NCBI RefSeq assembly: GCF_002293435.1
Contig: NZ_DBDF01000029.1
Location: 1 to 27,218 of the forward strand
Length of the DNA: 27,218 bases
Origin: Bacteroides sp. UBA939
Lineage (GTDB): Bacteria > Bacteroidota > Bacteroidia > Bacteroidales > Bacteroidaceae
Direction: 5' to 3'
Positions 15,297 through 21,917 of the stretch are shown here, piece after piece. The notes beneath the pieces are model-generated. The model saw nothing but the letters and a program-made list of their open reading frames with translations. It did no database searches and was not told the origin of the DNA. The position numbers and the translations under genes are program-made. Every line of letters starts with the position of its first letter. Within the stretch, counting starts at the first letter, position 1.

Positions 15297-16736
15297 GTGA
15301 TTGACTGGAACTACATACTGAATCAGGTAGCCACCATTGCTTTTGATATTTTGTACTTTGGGGTTATCATCGGAACTATTGTCGTTATTATTCTCGACAA
15401 CCGTAATCCGGTGAAAACACTTGCGTGGATATTGATACTGATTTTCCTTCCCGTTGTAGGATTGGTTTTCTATTTCTTTTTTGGCCGTAGCCGGAGGCAT
15501 GAGCGGGTGATAGGAAAAAAGATATATAACCGTATGCTGAAAAAACCGATGGCGGAATATATGGCGCAAGATACATTTGTCATGCCTACATCCTATAACC
15601 GGCTCATCTCCTTATTCCTTAATACAGAGCAGGCGTTTCCTTTTGATGGTAACCGTGTGGAAACTTACACCGGTGGACTCTCCATGTTGCAGTCTTTATT
15701 GCGCGAACTGGGAAAAGCAAAGCACCATATTCATATTGAGTTCTATATTTTTGAGGATGATGCCGTTGGCCGTCTGGTTAGGGATGTGTTGATAGACAAA
15801 GCGCGAACCGGTGTTGAGGTACGTGTCATCTACGATGATGTGGGGTGTTGGGATGTACCCAATCGTTTTTATGATGAGATGCGTGAAGCAGGTATTGAGG
15901 TACGTGGTTTCCTGAAAGTACGTTTCCCTCTGTTTACCAGTAGGGTGAACTATCGTAATCATCGTAAGATTGTAGTCGTCGACGGTAGGGTGGGCTTTAT
16001 TGGAGGGATGAATCTTGCCGAACGTTATATGCGGGGTTTCCCGTGGGGAATATGGCGGGATACTCATCTGATGCTTGAAGGCAAGGCGGTGCACGGCTTG
16101 CAGACTGCTTTCCTGCTCGACTGGTACTTCGTTGACCGTACTTTGATTGGTGCTTCCCGTTATTTTCCGAGGACTAAAAATATTGGTACTTCTTTGGTGC
16201 AGATTGTGACGAGTGATCCTATCGGTTCTTGGAAAGAGATTATGCAAGGCCTACTTATCGCCATTTCCGGCGCAAAGAAATATTTCTATGTGCAAACGCC
16301 TTACTTTTTGCCGACAGAACAGATATTAACCGCCATGCAAACGGCTGCACTGGCTGGCACGGATGTCCGTTTGATGCTACCTCGACGTTCGGATAGCCGT
16401 CTTACCCATTTTGGATCTTGCTCTTATCTGGCGGATGTGCTGGTAGCAGGGGTTAAAGTCTATTTTTATAAGAAGGGATTTCTACATTCCAAACTTATGG
16501 TATCGGATGATGAGTTATCGACCGTAGGTTCTACTAATATGGATTTCCGCAGCTTTGAACATAATTTTGAAGTGAATGCTTTCATCTATGATAAGGAAAC
16601 TGCGTTGCAGATGCGCGAAATCTTTCTTCAGGATCAACGGGAATGTACACAGGTCTTTCTTAAGAATTGGGTGAAACGTCCGTGGTGGAGGAAAGTAATA
16701 GAAAGCGTAGTGCGGTTGATGGCACCTTTGCTTTAA
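15297..16736 (+). CDS. cls: Cardiolipin synthase (phospholipase D family)
   Basis: The 479-residue inner-membrane enzyme condenses two phosphatidylglycerols to cardiolipin and glycerol. Two N-terminal membrane helices (about 15-34 and 42-62) precede two PLD domains. HKD motif 1 is HRKIVVVD (H222, K224, D229) followed by GGMN; motif 2 is HSKLMVSD (H397, K399, D404) followed by GSTNMD. GTG at 15297 gives the N-terminus MIDWNYILNQ, and no ATG lies between it and the first helix. With a TATATTTG element just upstream the message would be leaderless or nearly so. The stop codon lies inside a 21-bp tandem repeat shared with the convergent rsmD. Confidence 0.94.
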   Translation: MIDWNYILNQVATIAFDILYFGVIIGTIVVIILDNRNPVKTLAWILILIFLPVVGLVFYFFFGRSRRHERVIGKKIYNRMLKKPMAEYMAQDTFVMPTSYNRLISLFLNTEQAFPFDGNRVETYTGGLSMLQSLLRELGKAKHHIHIEFYIFEDDAVGRLVRDVLIDKARTGVEVRVIYDDVGCWDVPNRFYDEMREAGIEVRGFLKVRFPLFTSRVNYRNHRKIVVVDGRVGFIGGMNLAERYMRGFPWGIWRDTHLMLEGKAVHGLQTAFLLDWYFVDRTLIGASRYFPRTKNIGTSLVQIVTSDPIGSWKEIMQGLLIAISGAKKYFYVQTPYFLPTEQILTAMQTAALAGTDVRLMLPRRSDSRLTHFGSCSYLADVLVAGVKVYFYKKGFLHSKLMVSDDELSTVGSTNMDFRSFEHNFEVNAFIYDKETALQMREIFLQDQRECTQVFLKNWVKRPWWRKVIESVVRLMAPLL

Positions 16737-16784
16737 TTGATGACGCCTTTGCTTTAATTGAAAGCGCCTTTACTTTAATTGAAA
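16722..16784. repeat. Three 21-bp tandem repeats spanning two convergent stop codons
   Basis: Units 16722-16742, 16743-16763 and 16764-16784 share the core CCTTTGCTTTAATTGA with few changes. The cls stop (16734-16736) is in unit 1 and the rsmD stop (16770-16772, minus strand) is in unit 3. The period equals seven codons, so expansion or loss of a unit would keep frame. Confidence 0.9.
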
Positions 16785-17306
16785 GAACGAGAAGTTCACG
16801 CTGCCATATAAGCGTCTCTCGACAAAATTCGGATGCTCTTCAAAATTATTCTTCTTTCCGTGCTCCAATACAAATAGCCCATCCTCTTTCAATAAGCCGT
16901 TTTCAAAGATAAGGTCGGGTATAGTCTCCAATCCCGATAGTTCATAAGGAGGGTCGGCAAAAATGAAATCAAAACGCTCACGTCCGTCTTTGATGAATTT
17001 GAATACATCACCACGAATAGGCAGGCACCGGTCAGTTTTAACCTCCTGCATTATTTTACAGATGAATGCGTGATGGTCGCGTTCTTTTTCCACACTGATT
17101 ACCCGGTCGCAACCACGGGAAACCAACTCGATGCTGATACTGCCCGTTCCGGCAAACAAGTCGAGGGCAGACAGTCCTTCAAAATCCAGATAGTTGGAAA
17201 GTACATTGAACAGGTTTTCTTTGGCAAAATCTGTTGTAGGGCGTGCCTTGAAAGTACGGGGCACGTCAAACCTTCTTCTTTTATATATTCCGCTGATTAC
17301 TCGCAT
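16770..17306 (-). CDS. rsmD: 16S rRNA (guanine966-N2)-methyltransferase
   Basis: RsmD methylates N2 of G966 in 16S rRNA of the assembled small subunit, with SAM as donor. The 178-residue protein opens with the typical MRVISGIYKRRRF and RPTTDFAKENLFNVL. It has the SAM motif DLFAGTGS (49-56), the acidic VEK (72-74), and the catalytic DPPYEL (118-123). It is the last gene of a leftward three-gene unit and overlaps the end of the DUF3822 gene by 10 nt, suggesting translational coupling. Its 3' end is built from the 21-bp tandem repeat. Confidence 0.95.
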   Translation of the reverse strand: MRVISGIYKRRRFDVPRTFKARPTTDFAKENLFNVLSNYLDFEGLSALDLFAGTGSISIELVSRGCDRVISVEKERDHHAFICKIMQEVKTDRCLPIRGDVFKFIKDGRERFDFIFADPPYELSGLETIPDLIFENGLLKEDGLFVLEHGKKNNFEEHPNFVERRLYGSVNFSFFQLK

Positions 17307-18076
17307 GAGGTAATGGCTTGCAGGTCGAGGTTGGTATCGGGATTCATGATGAATACCTGTTTGATGAATTTACGTAGTTCACTCAGCAAGGTTTCTTTGT
17401 CGGATAATTCGCCGGTGAGGTGCATTTCGTCTTGTAGCTGTTCGAAACCGAGTTGTTTCCATATATATAATAGGTAATAGATACGGTCGGAGGTTTGCCG
17501 GCACTCGAAGGTGTTGGCAAGCAATAAATGTCCACGGTCGAAACAATACAGGTTGATTGCGTCTTTTCTCTGGTTTGCGTACATCTTGCGGCTGTTTTCC
17601 AAACGGTTTTTACCGGAGAAGTATTCGATGAATGAACTTGCCTGCGAATGGAACTTGACATTGGGATACTGTTCGCGCAGGAATGAACAGACGCTTTTAT
17701 CCATACCGAATAACACTACGGTATTGTTCTTCCTAAGAATATTGTATTGAACAAGTTCGTTTTCGCGCTTGGGATGATTGTGGTAGAAAAGCATTTCGGC
17801 TTGTTCGTCTTCAAAGAATTCAAGTGGTACAAGGGTGAAACGCTTGCCCGCCATAAGAACATTTACCCGGCGATAGGAATGATTTAGCCATTCTACTTCG
17901 CGGAAGGTCTGTTTCAGATTGGCAGTGAAAGATAATGATTCTTCTACCTTATGGTCATAGAAAGAGAACTCGCCCTCGTTGAGGGGATTAAATACGGAAA
18001 AAGAAAATCCATCCGTACTGAGACGGATGGATAATGTGTATTGTTCCGATTTACTAAAGTCAATCGTTTCTATCAT
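17297..18076 (-). CDS. DUF3822 family protein
   Basis: A 259-residue soluble protein with no signal peptide or membrane helix. It resembles DUF3822 proteins of Bacteroidetes, which commonly lie directly before rsmD. Parts such as YTLSIRLSTDGFSFSVF near the N-terminus and CFDRGHLLLANTFECRQTSDRIYYLLYIWKQL (key DR-HLLLANTF) resemble an actin/ASKHA-like or acetate-kinase-like fold, but that is an impression. Function is unknown. It starts 20 nt after the upstream gene's stop and overlaps rsmD, so the three genes form one operon. Confidence 0.85.
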   Translation of the reverse strand: MIETIDFSKSEQYTLSIRLSTDGFSFSVFNPLNEGEFSFYDHKVEESLSFTANLKQTFREVEWLNHSYRRVNVLMAGKRFTLVPLEFFEDEQAEMLFYHNHPKRENELVQYNILRKNNTVVLFGMDKSVCSFLREQYPNVKFHSQASSFIEYFSGKNRLENSRKMYANQRKDAINLYCFDRGHLLLANTFECRQTSDRIYYLLYIWKQLGFEQLQDEMHLTGELSDKETLLSELRKFIKQVFIMNPDTNLDLQAITSCE

Positions 18077-18095
18077 ACCAATATCAGGAGGGCGA

Positions 18096-18782
18096 TTATT
18101 CCCAGTTACCTGCGTTGTTGTTAGCTGTTTCCAAGCTACCGATCATCAAACCGGAGTATTTACCCAATTTGGTTTGAAGGTCTTTCATGTTAGCGATTTC
18201 CTGTTTGTCCAAACCATCCAGGTAAGTTTCATACGGAGTCTTAACTTCGAGCAGGCAGAAAGGGGCGCCGGATTTAGCCGTATCATTACGGATAGCCATT
18301 TCAAACTGTGCACCGCTGCCAAAAGGTACATATCTCATAGAGTCGGCATTGAAACCTTTCGGGAAGATAGTATCTATTACGGCTACCCACAGTGTATCGC
18401 GTTTGAAGTCTTCCAATCCTAATTTCTTCACTTCATCATATTTACCGGTTTTCTTGGCCTTGTTGATGATAGAGATTGCTTTTCTTTCTGTCAAGCCATC
18501 TTCCAACTGCTTGTCGTTCAGCTCACCTTGCTTGAAAATGAACGGCATCTTTTTGTTTTTAACGAAATCAATTAACGTATCGAAACTTGCCGTGTACTGT
18601 TGACGATTCAAGTTACGGTACTCTTGTTGTGCTTTGCGGATGTCCATTAAACGGGCAATAACAGCTTTCTCTCTGTACTTTTTAGCATTTTCAAAATTGA
18701 TAGGGCCCATGATGCTGGTATAGCAAATGTAAATCAAAACCACTGCACATAGACCTAAAACAATATTAAATACGGTTTTCAT
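18096..18782 (-). CDS. Hypothetical protein with one N-terminal membrane helix
   Basis: 228 residues. Residues 4-24 are a hydrophobic helix, followed at once by a charged helix (NAKKYREKAVIARLMDIRKAQQEYR). This gives an overall look of a pseudopilin-like or membrane-tethered periplasmic protein, but no prepilin peptidase motif is visible. The rest is soluble and Lys/Asp rich. I do not recognise a characterised family. It is the first gene of the leftward operon with DUF3822 and rsmD, with a TATTTTTG element at 18818-18825 upstream. Confidence 0.8.
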   Translation of the reverse strand: MKTVFNIVLGLCAVVLIYICYTSIMGPINFENAKKYREKAVIARLMDIRKAQQEYRNLNRQQYTASFDTLIDFVKNKKMPFIFKQGELNDKQLEDGLTERKAISIINKAKKTGKYDEVKKLGLEDFKRDTLWVAVIDTIFPKGFNADSMRYVPFGSGAQFEMAIRNDTAKSGAPFCLLEVKTPYETYLDGLDKQEIANMKDLQTKLGKYSGLMIGSLETANNNAGNWE

Positions 18783-18817
18783 GATAAATATGTTTTTTTT
18801 AGTTTATATTCGTACCG

Positions 18818-18825
18818 CAAAAATA
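18818..18825 (-). promoter_or_regulatory. -7 element for the hypothetical/DUF3822/rsmD operon
   Basis: Minus-strand TATTTTTG matches TAnnTTTG, 35 nt upstream of the ATG at 18782. The -33 position lacks TTTG. Confidence 0.5.
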
Positions 18826-18877
18826 AGATAAATAATTTTAATGGCGATAGTTCGCACTACTTTTTTCTGTTACAAAA

Positions 18878-20296
18878 ATGATAAATAACTATTTGGAAAG
18901 GCAAATTAAGGAAAATTTTCCTTATGAGCCAACTTTTGAGCAAGAAATAGTGATAAAATCATTGGCTGCTTTCTTGTTATCCTCTCGTAATGATGCGGTT
19001 TTTGTGTTGCGTGGCTATGCGGGAACGGGGAAGACTTCGTTGGTGGGGACTCTGGTGCGGACGTTGGATAAACTGCAACAGAAATCTGTATTGCTGGCTC
19101 CTACGGGGCGGGCGGCGAAAGTCTTTTCTGCTTATGCGGGACATCCGGCTTTTACAATTCATAAGAAGATTTATCGTCAGCAGTCCTTCTCCAACGAAGT
19201 GAATAATTTTTCTGTGAATGATAATTTGACCTCACATACCTTATATATAGTAGACGAGGCTTCGATGATTTCTAATGAAGGGTTATCGGGGTCTATGTTC
19301 GGAACAGGGCGTTTGTTGGATGATCTGATACAATTTGTTTACTCCGGTGCAGGGTGCCGTCTGGTGCTGATGGGAGACACGGCGCAGCTTCCTCCAGTGG
19401 GGGAGGAGCAAAGTCCTGCTTTGTTTGCCGAAGCTCTGAAAGGGTATGGACTGGAAGTGATAGAAGTGGACTTGACGCAGGTGGTACGCCAGGTTCAGGA
19501 CTCGGGTATCTTGTGGAATGCTACGCATCTACGGCAACTGATTGCTGAGGATGCTTGTGGGGCATTGCCTAAAATTAAGGTTTCGGGTTTTGCCGATATA
19601 AAAGTGTTGCCGGGAGATGAATTGATAGAGACATTGACTCGTTGTTACGATCGCGACGGTATGGATGATACAATCGTGGTGTGCCGTTCCAATAAGCGGG
19701 CAAACATTTATAATAATGGTATACGCGCGCAAATACTCTGGCGGGAAGACGAATTGAATACAGGCGACCTGCTGATGGTAGCTAAGAACAATTATTACTG
19801 GACGGAGAAAAGCAAGGAAATGGATTTCATAGCCAATGGAGAAGTTGCGGTTGTGCGCCGGGTACGCCGCACGCGTGAGTTGTATGGTTTCCGTTTTGCG
19901 GAAGTACTGCTTACTTTTCCTGACTGTAATGATTTAGAATTGGACGTGAATCTTCTGCTGGACACTTTGCATAGCGATGCGCCTGCTTTATCCAAGATTG
20001 ATAGTGACCGGTTGTTCTATACCATACTTGAAGACTACGCAGACATCTCAATGAAGCGCGAACGAATGAAAAAGATGAAAGCCGATCCGCATTACAATGC
20101 CTTGCAGGTGAAGTATGCCTACGCTGTTACTTGCCATAAGGCGCAGGGCGGTCAATGGAAGAATGTATTCCTTGACCAGGGATACATGACGGATGAATTT
20201 CTGACTCCGGATTATTTCCGATGGCTATATACTGCCTTCACCCGCGCTACGAATACTTTATATCTGGTGAACTATCCGAAGGAACAAGTCATTTGA
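18878..20296 (+). CDS. RecD-like superfamily 1 DNA helicase / AAA ATPase
   Basis: A 472-residue cytoplasmic helicase. Walker A is GYAGTGKTS (46-54), motif Ia-like APTGRAAK follows (74-81), Walker B is IVDEASM (124-130), motif III is MGDTAQLPPVGEEQ, and the C-terminal UvrD_C_2 segment reads AYAVTCHKAQGGQW, then YTAFTRATN. This is the arrangement of RecD2/Dda-like 5'-3' helicases, but the protein lacks the long N-terminal domain of RecD2. Substrate and partners are unknown; DNA repair is the likely setting. A possible hairpin terminator follows at 20348-20373. Confidence 0.92.
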   Translation: MINNYLERQIKENFPYEPTFEQEIVIKSLAAFLLSSRNDAVFVLRGYAGTGKTSLVGTLVRTLDKLQQKSVLLAPTGRAAKVFSAYAGHPAFTIHKKIYRQQSFSNEVNNFSVNDNLTSHTLYIVDEASMISNEGLSGSMFGTGRLLDDLIQFVYSGAGCRLVLMGDTAQLPPVGEEQSPALFAEALKGYGLEVIEVDLTQVVRQVQDSGILWNATHLRQLIAEDACGALPKIKVSGFADIKVLPGDELIETLTRCYDRDGMDDTIVVCRSNKRANIYNNGIRAQILWREDELNTGDLLMVAKNNYYWTEKSKEMDFIANGEVAVVRRVRRTRELYGFRFAEVLLTFPDCNDLELDVNLLLDTLHSDAPALSKIDSDRLFYTILEDYADISMKRERMKKMKADPHYNALQVKYAYAVTCHKAQGGQWKNVFLDQGYMTDEFLTPDYFRWLYTAFTRATNTLYLVNYPKEQVI

Positions 20297-20347
20297 GACA
20301 GAAATTAGGTTCTTTATCATTTTTACTAATTGTTGATTCACTAAGAT

Positions 20348-20373
20348 TTAGTTCTTTGTTCACTAAGAACTAA
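20348..20373 (+). terminator. Possible weak terminator after the helicase gene
   Basis: TTAGTTCTT (20348-20356) pairs with AAGAACTAA (20365-20373) around an 8-nt loop. Only TATTCGTTTTG follows, so the T-tract is poor. Confidence 0.4.
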
Positions 20374-20397
20374 TATTCGTTTTGCATATATCTAATC

Positions 20398-20485
20398 GTT
20401 TGACGGTTGTCGAATTTGCGTTCGACAGCTGTCGAATGATTATTCGACATATATCGCATAATCATTCGACGTATGTCGAACGAAA
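20398..20485. repeat. 11-nt word array A4 (GTCGAA/TTCGAC) with 22-nt superperiod
   Basis: Eight 11-mers run without gaps: GTTTGACGGTT, GTCGAATTTGC, GTTCGACAGCT, GTCGAATGATT, ATTCGACATAT, ATCGCATAATC, ATTCGACGTAT, GTCGAACGAAA. TTCGAC-type and GTCGAA-type words alternate, giving a 22-nt period. 20421-20436 is a perfect 16-nt palindrome, and 20431-20443 pairs perfectly with 20458-20470. The preceding 11-mer (20387-20397) is a degenerate further unit. Confidence 0.8.
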
Positions 20486-20513
20486 AGATTTATGCAATCG
20501 CAGAGATAGATTT

Positions 20514-20688
20514 AGAGCCTGTTTAAATTTTGCTCAGCATTGTTTTGAGAGTTATTTTTGAGGATGTTTTTCTGTTTTTATGAGGAGCATAGCGGGCTAT
20601 GTGACGAGTGAAAACAGAAAAACAGACCGAAAATAAACTCAAAACAAGCTGAATAAAAAACTTTTTGAGGAAAATTTAAACAGGCTCT
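20514..20688. mobile_element. 175-bp MITE-like hairpin element
   Basis: Terminal inverted repeats AGAGCCTGTTTAAATTTT (20514-20531) and its exact complement (20671-20688) bound the element. Internal arms also match (for example TTTTCTGTTTTTA with the AAAACAGAAAA region), down to the central palindrome CATAGCGGGCTATG at 20588-20601. The whole element can fold into one long hairpin. No ORF and no clear target duplication were seen. Confidence 0.75.
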
Positions 20689-20899
20689 TATTATAAGCAG
20701 GGACTAAATGATAGGCTAAACAGAATCAGTTCATAGCGATATCGGCAAGAATAAACCGTTTGGTACAGTTGCCTTAATTATAATTGCATGTACCTAAAAT
20801 GATGAAGACCCCAGAAATATGGCAAAACATCCGCTTCCCGTGCAGTAATCAGCCGGATTATGTATTTAGTTACTAAGTTAATCAATTAAAACTAAAACA
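20689..20899. other. Upstream region of the lipoprotein gene, no clear signal
   Basis: No gene, strong promoter match or repeat was found. A 25-codon ATG frame starts near 20800 and ends in the A/T-rich leader; it has no support as a gene. Confidence 0.4.
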
Positions 20900-21724
20900 A
20901 TGAAACACATCTATTTTATTTTAACGTTGCTTTCCCTCTTCTTTGTGGGTACCTCATGCGAGGATGATTATCGTGATATGGTTCTTTTCACGGGCGATAG
21001 GCCTATTAATCAAATAGGAATACTGAATAACTATGTTGTCTCCGCAGACCTCTATCTTACTCGACCGGATGGTATAACTCTCGGTGTAGATGGTGGTGAC
21101 GGTGATTATTCTATAATGAATGAAGATAATTCCATAGCGACAGCTGCTTTTGTAGAAAGCGAGAATGGATATCGGCGCCTGCAAATCACTCCCAAGTCAG
21201 TGGGTGAGGTTGTGATAACGGTAAAGGATGGCAACGGCTCTTCGGTGCCACTGGTGGTGACGGTCAATGAGTATATGAGCACGGTTCTCTATAAAGTGAA
21301 AGAAGGTATAGTGGTTATCGGCGAAGCGACGGAAGAACAGAAACTTGAGGTTACGAATGCTTTTGCAGATGCTTTTACCGTAAAGCTGGGAGGAAGCTAT
21401 GAGCTGATACAGGATGATGACTTCGGGGATACCGGTGTCTTGCTTGTCCGTCTGGACGATACTGCGACTGCTCCCATAGTGGGACAATATGAACGTGTAT
21501 CTATCCTTGAAGGTGAGAGACGCCACCCCGGTTTGTTATTTACTTATAATGAGGAGGAACATCTTTTCTATCAAACGAATTCTCCTGGACTTACCAAGTC
21601 TTCTGTCATGGATTCTTTGGACTATTGGGAAGATGTTACCGGGACTTGCCCTGTAGAGGTTCCCGAAGGATGTAAAGTTTATCATATAGAACGCTGGTCG
21701 TTCCAGAACCAAGTGAGGGATTAA
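20900..21724 (+). CDS. Predicted lipoprotein of unknown function
   Basis: 274 residues. The signal peptide ends in VGTSC with lipidation predicted at Cys20. The next residues, Glu-Asp-Asp, resemble the acidic lipoprotein export signal that directs Bacteroidetes lipoproteins to the cell surface, so a surface location is inferred. Residues about 40-130 look like an Ig-like/BACON-type beta domain (RLQITPKSVGEVVITVKDGNG, then VPLVVTVNEY). The remainder is an unassigned beta-rich domain. No SusC/SusD or enzyme neighbours are present, and I do not recognise a named family. Confidence 0.82.
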   Translation: MKHIYFILTLLSLFFVGTSCEDDYRDMVLFTGDRPINQIGILNNYVVSADLYLTRPDGITLGVDGGDGDYSIMNEDNSIATAAFVESENGYRRLQITPKSVGEVVITVKDGNGSSVPLVVTVNEYMSTVLYKVKEGIVVIGEATEEQKLEVTNAFADAFTVKLGGSYELIQDDDFGDTGVLLVRLDDTATAPIVGQYERVSILEGERRHPGLLFTYNEEEHLFYQTNSPGLTKSSVMDSLDYWEDVTGTCPVEVPEGCKVYHIERWSFQNQVRD

Positions 21725-21800
21725 TAAAAGGTACTCATCCGCTCTTTCCTGATGTTACTGAACTATCTCTGAAATAACTTGCAAAGCTTCAATAATTATT

Positions 21801-21869
21801 TAGACGCAGATGGCGCAGGTAACACAGATTCTAAAATTAAAATCCGTGTTATCGCGCCATCTGTATCTA
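21801..21869. terminator. Palindrome between convergent genes (same family as 14306-14374)
   Basis: Left arm 21801-21830 (GCAGATGGCGC, AACACAGATT) and right arm 21841-21869 (AATCCGTGTTATCGCGCCATC) form a long imperfect stem around a 10-nt loop. It lies between the convergent lipoprotein gene (ends 21724) and alaS (ends 21918). A bidirectional terminator is likely. Confidence 0.65.
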
Positions 21870-21917
21870 AGAGATAGTTCTTTCTTACTTTTGATACACC
21901 CTGCCTTGGCTGGCTAA

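Noticed and set aside
20800..20877. 25-codon frame before the lipoprotein gene
   Set aside because: No binding site, no relatives recognised, and a length expected by chance.
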